Part shown: positions 8,921 through 16,995 of the stretch, in pieces
Position numbering within the stretch: the first letter of the stretch is position 1
How the letters are laid out: the number at the start of each line of letters is the position of its first letter
From: Maledivibacter sp.
GTDB taxonomy: Bacteria > Bacillota > Clostridia > Peptostreptococcales > Caminicellaceae
Reading direction: 5' to 3'
Assembly: GCA_025210375.1 (NCBI GenBank)
Contig: JAOASB010000023.1
Location: forward strand, 62,001-126,000
DNA: 64,000 nucleotides
Position numbers and translations under genes: made by a program
Notes under the pieces: generated by a model
The model's input: the letters and a program-made list of their open reading frames with translations, nothing else
Told to the model about the DNA's origin: nothing
Databases searched by the model: none

Positions 8921-8946
8921 GGTGGTATGATGCGTCTGTCAATGGA
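8921..8946. other. Right attachment site (attR): inner arm plus core
   Basis: GGTGGTATGATG (8921-8932), 8 bases, then core AATGGA (8941-8946). Downstream bases return to the cwlJ frame. The arm is the exact reverse complement of the attL inner arm. Confidence 0.8.
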
Positions 8947-9318
8947 ATGAAAGGCGTTGCCACGGTCGTGATGAATAGAGTGCGGGTTCCATATGGAGAG
9001 TATCAGAGAGTAGGTCAAGGAGATATTAGAAAGGTAATATATCAAAAAGGCCAATTTGACTGTGTACGTTCGGTGATCGGCGGTGTAGCGAACCCCCAAA
9101 CAATATGGGCTAGCCCCCCTGAACAGATACATTATGATATAGCTGACTGGGCATTATCGGGAAATCGACTATTTACAATTGGCTACTCTCTGTGGTACTT
9201 TAATCCTTTTAAGCCAACATGCCCATATGCTTTCCCTCGTAATGGAACCGGAAGCTTCCAAGTAAGAGTAGGAGATCATTGCTTCTATAATCCTACTGAA
9301 AAATATGCTCAAACTTAA
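8947..9318 (+). CDS. cwlJ: CwlJ-type spore cortex hydrolase, C-terminal segment (interrupted gene)
   Basis: These 123 codons complete the CwlJ enzyme begun at 5530. They start MKGVATVVMNRVRV and include the YQKGQFDCV, YSLWYFNPF and HCFYNPT blocks, which align well with Bacillus CwlJ (GINR, YQPHAF, FSLWYFRP, HCFYQPT). The frame extends upstream into element DNA to 8908 but no ribosome site is present, so this part should not be translated alone. No internal stop or frameshift is seen, which suggests the split gene is still under selection. CwlJ degrades muramic-lactam cortex during germination and needs GerQ, encoded next door at 9538. Confidence 0.88.
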   Translation: MKGVATVVMNRVRVPYGEYQRVGQGDIRKVIYQKGQFDCVRSVIGGVANPQTIWASPPEQIHYDIADWALSGNRLFTIGYSLWYFNPFKPTCPYAFPRNGTGSFQVRVGDHCFYNPTEKYAQT

Positions 9319-9352
9319 AAGTACAAATAGTCTGATGACGCATTAATAGTTA

Positions 9353-9490
9353 TAAGTCCAATCTTTAGCATAGTCTTATGGAGCTTCCAATTAGGATCTT
9401 AATTTATATATATCAAAAATTCCCAAAACCATTGGATATTTCTATATGCATAAATTAAGACTTACTTAGAACTCTCTATAATTGGACTTA
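9353..9490. repeat. Family-B intergenic inverted repeat (copy B1)
   Basis: A 138-bp nested palindrome between cwlJ and gerQ. The outer arms are TAAGTCCAAT (9353-9362) and ATTGGACTTA (9481-9490). The inner arms, about 26 bp each, begin CTTAATTTATATATATC (from 9398) and end AAATTAAG (9459). The inner arms recur at 54965-55068 and near 58569-58630. Confidence 0.7.
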
Positions 9491-9537
9491 AAAAGAAATA
9501 ACTTTAAATATATGTGATTTAGGGAGGTTTCAAATTA

Positions 9538-9936
9538 ATGTTTCCAAATTATTTTTTTAGAATGCCTATGCATGGTATGATGAATAATCCTATAGGGGAA
9601 AATACCATGATGGGTTTACCCCCAGAAGAAGAAGCTGTTCAAGCTCAAGCTACACGTACTACTGGATTTGGCACTGGCTCACCTGATTTTGAATTTGAAG
9701 CTGGTCCACCTGTACAAGATGATATTAACTATACACAAGGTTATTTAAGAACTAAAATAGGTGAATATGTGAAAATTGAATTCCTAATTGGTACTAACCT
9801 ATTCATCGATAAAGAGGGTATCTTAAAGGATGTTGGTATTAGCTATGTTGTTATAGAAGAAGCAGGCACAGGTGACGATTTAATGGCCGATATATATTCA
9901 ATCAAATTCGTATCAATTATAGATGACCGAAATTAA
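9538..9936 (+). CDS. gerQ: Spore coat protein GerQ-like
   Basis: A 132-residue protein with a Met/Pro/Gly-rich low-complexity N-terminus (about 1-60) and a compact C-terminal domain (YLRTKIGEYVKIEFLIGTN through SIKFVSIIDD). The C-terminus reads like the GerQ domain, a coat protein that keeps CwlJ in the Bacillus spore coat. The AGGGAGG site is about 10 bases before the ATG. The gene lies 219 bp downstream of cwlJ on the same strand, as in Bacillus and clostridia, which strengthens the assignment. A repeat separates the two, and no terminator is obvious before it. It ends in a strong shared terminator. Identification rests on context plus partial similarity. Confidence 0.75.
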   Translation: MFPNYFFRMPMHGMMNNPIGENTMMGLPPEEEAVQAQATRTTGFGTGSPDFEFEAGPPVQDDINYTQGYLRTKIGEYVKIEFLIGTNLFIDKEGILKDVGISYVVIEEAGTGDDLMADIYSIKFVSIIDDRN

Positions 9937-9951
9937 ATACACACTTACAAC

Positions 9952-9989
9952 AAAACTGCCAGCACTATGTTATGCGCTGGCAGTTTTGT
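9952..9989. terminator. Bidirectional terminator between gerQ and the lytic transglycosylase
   Basis: Twelve-bp stem AAAACTGCCAGC / GCTGGCAGTTTT, with A- and T-rich flanks on both sides, serving two convergent genes. Confidence 0.9.
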
Positions 9990-10738
9990 TAATCATTTAA
10001 TCCAATAAATTTTTTTTCCCTACTCAAAACACCCCTTGAATAACTAGTTGAATAGGTCTTATGTTTTTGGTAATAGGCCTTTAAATTATACGGGCCCCTA
10101 TTATATTCAGACAGAATTCTATCATAATTTTCTCCATAGGCTTCTTTTAAGATACTTAAATAAACTACACCCAAACCGATATTATATACTGGCTCAAATA
10201 TACGCTGGGGATCATATTCAAATCCCAGTTTATATCCATATTTCTCCACCAACCACTTTTCTGTTGATGGTATAATCTGCATATATCCCCTATCCTTATG
10301 GGCTCCAACCTCAAATTTATTAAAGTTGCTCTCCAGTTTAATAACTGCTAAAATCAATGAAGGTTGTATATTAAACTTTTTTGAATAGGCCATAACTATA
10401 GCCGCCGATTGAAAATCTAGGGGAGTCTTCTCTACTATCTCCCCAATCTGTTTTGAGTCATGGGTTATATTCACACCTATTTGCTTTTGTATTTTTTCTA
10501 GCTCATCTAAAACCCCTTGATTATCCTGAAGCTCTTTTAGTAATTTTTCCATATCATCAATCTTTTTATCAATTTCAGCGGATAAAATAGAATATTCTTC
10601 CTTTAAGCCCTCTGTCTTAGCAATATTCACATTAGAATTATCTTTTATTGAATACTGTGCATAGCTAATGTATAAAGTATTTATAATTATACCTATTAAT
10701 ACAATTATATTAAGCATTCTTTTACTCTTTACTTTCAT
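9989..10738 (-). CDS. Membrane-anchored lytic murein transglycosylase (SLT domain)
   Basis: A 249-residue peptidoglycan lyase. Seen: an N-terminal signal anchor (about residues 9-28), a coiled-coil region (about 45-90), and a C-terminal SLT fold with the catalytic-glutamate motif IKLESNFN, the GYMQIIPST block, GLGVVYL and the SEYNRGP block. I chose ATG 10738 because AAAGGAG is 8 bases away; an ATG three codons upstream is too close. It cleaves MurNAc-GlcNAc bonds with anhydro-product formation. It is convergent with gerQ and stands alone, so a germination or spore role is only suggested by position; general wall turnover is equally likely. Confidence 0.85.
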   Translation of the reverse strand: MKVKSKRMLNIIVLIGIIINTLYISYAQYSIKDNSNVNIAKTEGLKEEYSILSAEIDKKIDDMEKLLKELQDNQGVLDELEKIQKQIGVNITHDSKQIGEIVEKTPLDFQSAAIVMAYSKKFNIQPSLILAVIKLESNFNKFEVGAHKDRGYMQIIPSTEKWLVEKYGYKLGFEYDPQRIFEPVYNIGLGVVYLSILKEAYGENYDRILSEYNRGPYNLKAYYQKHKTYSTSYSRGVLSREKKFIGLND

Positions 10739-11163
10739 TTCATTCACTCCTTTCCTTTCGGCTATGAAAATATTATTTCACTATACCCTTATTTTTTAGT
10801 AACCTTTATCCTATAAATTTATTACATCCAATAATCTCCAAAATAAAAAACACCAATAGTCAAAACAACTCTTAGTGTTCTCGAAAAAAGATTATAATAC
10901 ATTTATAGTTTTTTTGCAACATATTCCATAAAATTTAGTTATATTTTCCTCTAAAAAATCATTTACAACTGCCTTAAACCCATGTAAAATCTAATGTTTA
11001 CCAACAATAAATATATTTTTATAAATATTTTTTATAATTTTTTAATAATTAAACTATAATAAATCCATAGGGCACTATTTACTTTACAATCTTTTCATAG
11101 TATTATATATTTTTATAGTGAAATTCAATTTATACATGGGCAAATTGAAGGTTGGTTTAGATT
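10739..11163. other. Intergenic region, AT-rich
   Basis: No ORF with coding character was seen. A hairpin at about 10842-10883 (AACACTAAGAG pairing with CTATTGGTGTT on the minus strand, then TTTTTT) looks like a minus-strand terminator with no obvious gene to serve. The remainder presumably holds the promoters of the flanking divergent genes. Confidence 0.4.
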
Positions 11164-12270
11164 ATGAATATTAATAAACTAATAAAAAAGATTCTACTAT
11201 TACTTTTTTTACCGATTGGAATAATTATATCTTTTTTTGCTTCCAAATCACCTAACATAATTGAAAGCATATATTCAAACAATATATATAGATTTATATC
11301 ACAGTCCATCAGTTTGGTAACAAGTATTTTGCCATTTTCCGTTGGAGAATTTCTATGCTATTTTATTATTTTATTTTTTGTTCTGTTGTTATTTAAAACA
11401 ATTTTGAAAACCATTAGAACCCCTAAGGGGAAAAAACATATTATTATGGATTTCATATTAAATACTTTAGCATTCATCAGTATAGGTTATTTTATCTTTA
11501 TAACGATTTGGGGACTTAATTATCATCGCCTACCCTTTTCAGATATTTCGGGATTAGATACAAAACCTACTTCCATAGATGAACTAGTTATGCTTTGTGA
11601 TGATCTCATAGATCATGGCAATGAACTAAGGAGTAAAATTCAAAAAGATTCATCTGGGGTGATGAATCTATCCTATAATAATGCTACTGCCTTTGCTAAT
11701 GCTTCATTAGGATATGAAAAAGCTTCAAATATCTATCCAGAACTTGGTGGTAATTACGGTCAACCTAAAGGAGTAACTTTGTCTAAAGGTATGTCTATGG
11801 CTGGCATATCGGGAATGTATTTTCCATTTACCTGTGAAGCAAATGTTAATATAGAAATACCCGATTCCATGATTCCCTGTACGGCATCCCATGAAATGGC
11901 CCATCAACGGGGTTTTGCTAGGGAAGATGAAGCTAACTTCATAGCATATTTAACCTGCAATATGCATCCCGATGTTCAATTTCAATACTCTGGTACCCTC
12001 TTGGCTTTGATTCACTCAATGAATACCCTTTATAAATATGATAAGGAGAAATATCTAGAACTTCATAAAAAGTATGATAAAGGTATGCTTAAGGATTTAC
12101 TGTTTATAAATGAATTCTGGCAATCCTACGAAGGTCCTGTAGAAAAGGCATCTAGTAAACTTAATAATGCATATCTTAAATCCAATTATCAAGATGACGG
12201 TATACAAAGCTATGGCAGGATGGTAGATCTATTATTAGCACATTATAGAGAAAAAAACAAAAGCAATTAA
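11164..12270 (+). CDS. DUF3810 membrane protein with zincin HExxH motif
   Basis: A 368-residue protein of the DUF3810 family. Seen: three probable membrane segments in the first 125 residues (about 8-28, 58-80, 98-120), then a C-terminal domain holding ASHEMAHQRGFAREDEANF. HEMAH is an HExxH zinc-protease signature and the following glutamates could supply the third ligand. This suggests a membrane-bound metallopeptidase; no substrate is known. The ATG at 11164 has only a poor ribosome site. It is transcribed alone and converges with the citrate synthase gene 17 bp downstream. Confidence 0.82.
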   Translation: MNINKLIKKILLLLFLPIGIIISFFASKSPNIIESIYSNNIYRFISQSISLVTSILPFSVGEFLCYFIILFFVLLLFKTILKTIRTPKGKKHIIMDFILNTLAFISIGYFIFITIWGLNYHRLPFSDISGLDTKPTSIDELVMLCDDLIDHGNELRSKIQKDSSGVMNLSYNNATAFANASLGYEKASNIYPELGGNYGQPKGVTLSKGMSMAGISGMYFPFTCEANVNIEIPDSMIPCTASHEMAHQRGFAREDEANFIAYLTCNMHPDVQFQYSGTLLALIHSMNTLYKYDKEKYLELHKKYDKGMLKDLLFINEFWQSYEGPVEKASSKLNNAYLKSNYQDDGIQSYGRMVDLLLAHYREKNKSN

Positions 12271-12287
12271 AACATTTTTATCTTTTT

Positions 12288-13646
12288 CTAGTATCTTTTA
12301 TCCATGGGGATATACTTACTATCCATATCTATATTTGCATATGCCGGTCTAAGTATCTTTTTATCACTGACAATTTGTTCGATTCGATGGGCACACCATC
12401 CTGGTAATCTAGCGGCTGCAAAAATAGGTGTATAAAGCTCCTTGGGAATATTTAACATGTCATAGACAAAGCCCGAATACAAATCTACATTAGCACATAT
12501 TAGTGAATTCTCGCCCTTTATCTCCTTAAATATTTCGATAGTCATTTCTTCAATATTTTTGTATAGATTAAACTCATCTATTGCATCCTTTTCAATGGCA
12601 AGCTCTAAAGCTTTATCCTTTAATAGTACAGCTCTAGGATCTGATTTAGTATATACAGCATGGCCCATACCATAAATTAGACCTTCCCTATTGTAAGCTT
12701 CTTTTCTTAATATTTTCAGTAGATAATCTTTAATTATACTCTTATCCTTCCAATTTGAAACATTTTCTTTAATATCCTGTATCATTTCTCTGACCCTAAT
12801 ATTTGCTCCCCCATGTTTAGGCCCCTTTAAAGCTCCTACCGCTGCTGCAATAGCAGAATAGGTGTCCGTTCCAGAAGAAGAAACAACATGGGTAGCGAAG
12901 GCTGAATTGTTTCCTCCACCATGCTCTGCATGTATCACAAGACATAAATCCAAAATTTCTGCTTCAGTTTTAGTATAGCTGTTATCCGGTCTTATCATAA
13001 ATAGAATATTTTCCGCTGTTCCCATGCCTTTTTGAGGACAATGTATAAATAAACTTTTATCGTCAAAGTAATGAGCTTTTGCCTGATACCCATAGGATAT
13101 TATGGTTGGAAATCTAGCAATGAGCCTTATACTTTGCATTAAAATATTTTTTACACTAATACCATCTGGATTGTCATCGTGGGAATACAAGACTAAAACA
13201 CTTCTTTGGAGCTTATTCATAATATCCTTGCTCGGAATCTTAAGGATCATATTTTCTGTAAAGCTTGTAGGGAGCTTTCTCCACTGATCTAATAGATCAT
13301 TAAATTCATTAAGCCTTTCTCTAGTTGGTAGCTCCCCAAATAAAAGAAGATATGCACATTCTTCAAAACCATATCGCCTTTGCTTTTGAAATCCATTTAC
13401 TATATCGGTAAGCTTCATTCCTCTATATAATAGTTCTCCATCTGTGGGTATTTTTTCATTGTTTTGAAACGTATATCCTTGAATATGGCCGACCTTAGTA
13501 AGTCCTACCTTTACACCTGTACCATTACTATTTCTTAATCCTCTTTTTATGTTAAACATATTATATATTTCAGGTTTGATGAAGTTATTTTTCTCAGCTA
13601 TAATTGATAGTTCCTCTAACAATTTTGCGGAGGAATTCTTAGACAA
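12288..13646 (-). CDS. Citrate synthase
   Basis: The enzyme condenses acetyl-CoA and oxaloacetate. About 452 residues, with catalytic-region blocks HAEHGGGNNSAFATHV, GPKHGGAN and MGHAVYTKSDPRA. The frame is open 30 codons further to an ATG at 13736, but that ATG has no ribosome site and its codons come from repetitive sequence. TTG 13646 lies 8 bases after AAGGGGG, so I choose it. It is the third gene of an acn-icd-citrate synthase operon, the oxidative half-cycle that supplies 2-oxoglutarate and glutamate in anaerobes. It is longer than a typical 370-residue CitZ and resembles the clostridial long type. Confidence 0.92.
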   Translation of the reverse strand: MSKNSSAKLLEELSIIAEKNNFIKPEIYNMFNIKRGLRNSNGTGVKVGLTKVGHIQGYTFQNNEKIPTDGELLYRGMKLTDIVNGFQKQRRYGFEECAYLLLFGELPTRERLNEFNDLLDQWRKLPTSFTENMILKIPSKDIMNKLQRSVLVLYSHDDNPDGISVKNILMQSIRLIARFPTIISYGYQAKAHYFDDKSLFIHCPQKGMGTAENILFMIRPDNSYTKTEAEILDLCLVIHAEHGGGNNSAFATHVVSSSGTDTYSAIAAAVGALKGPKHGGANIRVREMIQDIKENVSNWKDKSIIKDYLLKILRKEAYNREGLIYGMGHAVYTKSDPRAVLLKDKALELAIEKDAIDEFNLYKNIEEMTIEIFKEIKGENSLICANVDLYSGFVYDMLNIPKELYTPIFAAARLPGWCAHRIEQIVSDKKILRPAYANIDMDSKYIPMDKRY

Positions 13647-13737
13647 TTTTTTTACCCCCTTATCTAGGACAAAAGCGTCCAATGCCGCTTTTGTAGTTCT
13701 AAGCTCTAAGTTCCAGATCCTAAGTCCTAGGATCATT
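13647..13737. repeat. Hairpin and short tandem-like repeats between icd and the citrate synthase gene
   Basis: On the plus strand a perfect 9-bp stem ACAAAAGCG / CGCTTTTGT (about 13669-13695) is followed by degenerate repeats of CTAAG and related units (13697-13731) plus the palindrome CCTAGG. It lies in the operon spacer and happens to be open in the citrate synthase frame. Confidence 0.55.
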
Positions 13738-14739
13738 TTAGCCCATCAGTTTTTCTATTATTGCTTTAGTCATATCCTTAGTTGATGCTAATCCTCCTAA
13801 ATCTCGTGTTACATATACCCCTTCTTCAATGGTCTTATTAACTGCCTTAACTATTAACTGTGACTTTCTATTTTCCCCTAAATATTTTAACATCATTGCC
13901 CCGGATAATATTACTGCAGTTGGATTTGCAATGTTTTTTCCTGCAATATCTGTGGCACTTCCATGAACTGCTTCAAATATTGCCATATTCTTGCCTATAT
14001 TGGCACCGGGTACGAGTCCAAGTCCCCCTACGAGGCCAGAGCATAAATCAGATAGAATATCTCCATATAGGTTTGTAGTTACAATTATCTCATACTTTGA
14101 TGGATTCATTACTAATTGCATACACATATTATCAACTATAACTTCCTGTAGTTGTATGTCAGGATAATTTTTTGCAATCTCCCTTGCACAATTTAAGAAT
14201 AACCCATCCGTAAGCTTCATTATATTAGCCTTATGAACTACAGCTACCTTCTTCTTATTATTTTTCTTTGCATATTTAAAAGCTTCATTGATAATTCTTT
14301 GGGAGGATTTTCTCGTAATAATCTTTATAGCTTCTGCTGCATCTTTACTGGTCATCCTTTCTATACCGCTATAAAGTCCCTCAGTATTTTCTCTGAATAT
14401 AACTAAATCTATTTCTTCAAAGGGAGTCTTGATACCATTAATGTTTTTAACTGGTCTAACATTAGCAAATAAATCATACTTTTTTCTGAGCAATACATTT
14501 ATACTTCTGAAGCCTGACCCAATTGGAGTTGTGATAGGGCCCTTAAGGACTACTTTGTTTTTTTCTATGCTTTCAAATACCTCATCTGGAATAAGAACTC
14601 CCTTTTTTGAATATACATCGGATCCTGCATTGACAATATCCCATTTTACATCTACGCCTACTGCATCAATAATTTTTTTCGTAGAATCCACTACTTCTGG
14701 TCCTATTCCATCCCCGGGTATAAGGGTCACATCATACAT
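13738..14739 (-). CDS. icd: NAD-type isocitrate dehydrogenase
   Basis: A 333-residue member of the isocitrate/isopropylmalate dehydrogenase family. Seen: IPGDGIGPEV at the N-terminus, the S-x-N substrate motif in FRSINVLLR that favours isocitrate, RENTEGLYSGIE, the DNMCMQLV and TNLYGDILSDL metal-site blocks, and VHGSATDIAGKNIANPTA. The Asp-Ile after GSAT, in place of the Lys-Tyr of NADP enzymes, points to NAD. The ATG follows GGGGGAGATG. The gene begins 17 bp after the aconitase stop codon in the same operon. Isopropylmalate dehydrogenase is unlikely given the TCA neighbours. Confidence 0.9.
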   Translation of the reverse strand: MYDVTLIPGDGIGPEVVDSTKKIIDAVGVDVKWDIVNAGSDVYSKKGVLIPDEVFESIEKNKVVLKGPITTPIGSGFRSINVLLRKKYDLFANVRPVKNINGIKTPFEEIDLVIFRENTEGLYSGIERMTSKDAAEAIKIITRKSSQRIINEAFKYAKKNNKKKVAVVHKANIMKLTDGLFLNCAREIAKNYPDIQLQEVIVDNMCMQLVMNPSKYEIIVTTNLYGDILSDLCSGLVGGLGLVPGANIGKNMAIFEAVHGSATDIAGKNIANPTAVILSGAMMLKYLGENRKSQLIVKAVNKTIEEGVYVTRDLGGLASTKDMTKAIIEKLMG

Positions 14740-14755
14740 TTTCTCATCTCCCCCA

Positions 14756-16684
14756 TCAATCCTTTAATTTCTTTGCAAAATTTAAATATCCACCGTGCTT
14801 TAATAGCTCTATATCCCTATCTGAACCCTCAAAGATTAACTGGACAGTAATGTTTTTTGTTTTATTATATAAAATTATCTCCAAACCATTTTCTAGAGAC
14901 TCAATTATATTCTTCAATACTATCTCATCAAATTCATCTATAACATCATAATCTTCCTTATTTTTAAATACTAAAGGCAATATCCCTGTATTTATTAAAT
15001 TCGCTTTATGAATTCTAGCGAAGGACTTGGCAATCACACCTTTTATCCCCAGATAAAGTGGAACCAGTGCTGCATGTTCTCTACTAGAACCCTGTCCATA
15101 ATTTTCTCCACCTATTATAAAACCACCATTATTTTTTTTACATCTAAGATGAAAATCATCAACAATTGTTCCAAAACAATACTTAGATAATTCAGGTATA
15201 TTCGACCTGTAGGGTAAAAGCTTAGCATTAGATGGCATAATGTCATCGGTGGTCACATTATCCCCAGTTTTTAGTAATATCCCTCCATTTAAACTAGTTA
15301 TCAAAGATTCATTTATTGGAAAAGCTTTAATATTTGGTCCCATCCTCACCTTTAATCCCTCTCTATTTTCTGGAGGACATACAAAATAATTTTCATAGAC
15401 ATCAAAGCTTTTCGGTATTTCAACATTAAGCATCTTTCCAAAGGCAGATAAATCCTTTAAGTATCCCGTAATAGCCGAAACAGCTGCTGTTTCAGGACTA
15501 ACCAGATATACATCTGCATCTTTAGTTCCACATCTTCCTTTGAAATTTCTATTAAAGGTTCTAAGTGAAACAGCCCCTGTTTTTGGAGCCTGCCCCATTC
15601 CTATACAAGGTCCACATGCAGCTTCAAGAATCCTTGCCCCAGCTGAAATTAGGTCTCCTAATGCCCCGTTATCGGACATCATTCTCAATATATTGCTTGA
15701 GCCCGGTGAAATAACTAGACTCACATCCGGGTGAACCTTCTTGCCCTTTAATATTTTTGCTACCTTCATCAAATCGGTATAGGAAGAATTAGTACAGCTT
15801 CCTATTGCAACTTGGTCTATCTTTAGATTCTTTACATTCTTGACATAGTCAACATTGTCAGGACTGTGGGGTAATGCTACCATAGGCTCTATATCACTTA
15901 AATTGATTTTTATACTTTCATCGTAATATGCTCCATCATCCGCTGAGAAATATCTGAAGTCCTTTTCTCTCCCCTGTCTAGCTAAAAAATCCTTCGTGGT
16001 TTCATCACTAGGGAAAATAGATGTGGTAGCTCCAAACTCTGCTCCCATATTAGTTATTGTTGCTCTATCAGTAACAGACAGTTCTTTAACTCCTTCACCA
16101 GAATATTCCACTATATATCCAACTCCACCCTTTACCCTTAATTCCTTTAAAATAAATAAAATTACATCCTTAGCCGAAACCCAGTGCCCCAATTTGCCTA
16201 CTAACTCTATATTAAGGACCTTTGGAACCTTTAAATAATAATATCCCTTTGCCATAGCTACTGCTACATCCAAGCCTCCGGAGCCAATACTCAGCATACC
16301 AAGCCCTCCACCCGTAGGAGTATGACTATCGGACCCTATTAATACATCTCCAGGTTTACCAAATCTCTCTAAGTGTATTTGATGACAAATCCCATTTCCC
16401 GGCTTAGAATATATAATCCCATATTTTTCAGCTGCTGATTTAATAAAATCATGATCATCGGCATTTTCGAATCCCGCTTGAAGAGTATTATGATCTATAT
16501 AGGCTACGGATAAATCCGTTTTAATATCTTTTATTTCCATTGCTTCTAATTGTAAATATACCATTGTCCCCGTGGAATCCTGTGTAAGTGTCTGATTTAC
16601 CTTTATAGATATTTCATTTCCTTGTCTCACAATTCCCGATAATAAATTCTTGTCAAGAATCTTATAGGCTAAGCTTTTTTTCAT
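14756..16684 (-). CDS. Aconitate hydratase
   Basis: A 642-residue iron-sulfur aconitase that isomerises citrate to isocitrate. Seen: the three cluster cysteines in IGSCTNSSYTD and EAACGPCIGMG, DSHTPTGGGLGML, and the C-terminal swivel domain GGENYGQGSSREHAALVP. The length fits the monomeric short aconitases of anaerobes. The start ATG has a GGGGGA site about 8 bases upstream. It leads the acn-icd-citrate synthase operon and has a consensus promoter about 70 bp upstream. Confidence 0.94.
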   Translation of the reverse strand: MKKSLAYKILDKNLLSGIVRQGNEISIKVNQTLTQDSTGTMVYLQLEAMEIKDIKTDLSVAYIDHNTLQAGFENADDHDFIKSAAEKYGIIYSKPGNGICHQIHLERFGKPGDVLIGSDSHTPTGGGLGMLSIGSGGLDVAVAMAKGYYYLKVPKVLNIELVGKLGHWVSAKDVILFILKELRVKGGVGYIVEYSGEGVKELSVTDRATITNMGAEFGATTSIFPSDETTKDFLARQGREKDFRYFSADDGAYYDESIKINLSDIEPMVALPHSPDNVDYVKNVKNLKIDQVAIGSCTNSSYTDLMKVAKILKGKKVHPDVSLVISPGSSNILRMMSDNGALGDLISAGARILEAACGPCIGMGQAPKTGAVSLRTFNRNFKGRCGTKDADVYLVSPETAAVSAITGYLKDLSAFGKMLNVEIPKSFDVYENYFVCPPENREGLKVRMGPNIKAFPINESLITSLNGGILLKTGDNVTTDDIMPSNAKLLPYRSNIPELSKYCFGTIVDDFHLRCKKNNGGFIIGGENYGQGSSREHAALVPLYLGIKGVIAKSFARIHKANLINTGILPLVFKNKEDYDVIDEFDEIVLKNIIESLENGLEIILYNKTKNITVQLIFEGSDRDIELLKHGGYLNFAKKLKD

Positions 16685-16749
16685 ATAAATCCCCCATTCA
16701 AATAGTCCCTAAAAATTTATTACTTTTTCGTAATGTATTATTGTATACG

Positions 16750-16778
16750 ATTATACTTGCATAATTATTCCTTGTCAA
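16750..16778 (-). promoter_or_regulatory. Consensus housekeeping promoter of the acn operon
   Basis: On the minus strand TTGACA (16773-16778), a 17-base spacer and TATAAT (16750-16755) match the sigma-A consensus perfectly. Just downstream ATCGTATACAAT (16743-16754) is a near-perfect dyad overlapping the -10, a possible repressor site for a CcpC- or CitR-like regulator. Confidence 0.85.
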
Positions 16779-16885
16779 GGAAATTTTCTATAGAATTTTA
16801 TTGAGAATTTATCTTCTTATAGGGATTCTAGTATAGACTTTAACTTATACTATGAAAATCCTATATTTATGGTCAACTCAAAAAC

Positions 16886-16926
16886 TTAAAAGACTCTGAT
16901 CAAGGTTATCCCCAATCAGAGTCTAC
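16886..16926 (-). terminator. Terminator after the phosphofructokinase gene
   Basis: Perfect 10-bp stem AGACTCTGAT / ATCAGAGTCT with a 14-base loop, followed on the minus strand by TTTTAAGTTTTTG. Confidence 0.7.
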
Positions 16927-16995
16927 ATTAAAGGTCTTGGCTATTAAGCCGTCTCGAAATTATAACAAGTATCATCAATATTTTATCATATCAAT

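Larger units (their letters stand above)
5596..8946 (+). mobile_element. cwlJ-intervening serine-recombinase element (3,345 bp between core copies)
   Basis: The cwlJ gene is split precisely by this segment, which begins and ends with AATGGA (5596-5601 and 8941-8946). Recombination between the copies removes 3,345 bp and leaves cwlJ in frame. Contents from left: inner attachment arm, two small minus-strand ORFs each with its own terminator, a membrane-anchored repeat protein, a DUF898 protein and an intact large serine recombinase abutting the right end. The inner ends carry a perfect 12-bp inverted repeat. There are no phage structural or conjugation genes, so it resembles a minimal integrative element. 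The layout parallels the skin and SPbeta elements that are excised in the mother cell, but excision timing here is inferred. Confidence 0.88.

Noticed and set aside
8908..8946. ORF start at ATG 8908 giving a longer 136-residue hydrolase
   Set aside because: No ribosome site, and the first 13 codons are element DNA that reads as attR. The CwlJ similarity begins at the core.
5530..9318. cwlJ halves as simple pseudogene remains
   Set aside because: Both halves keep full family conservation, the frame is restored exactly by excision, and the recombinase and its sites look intact.
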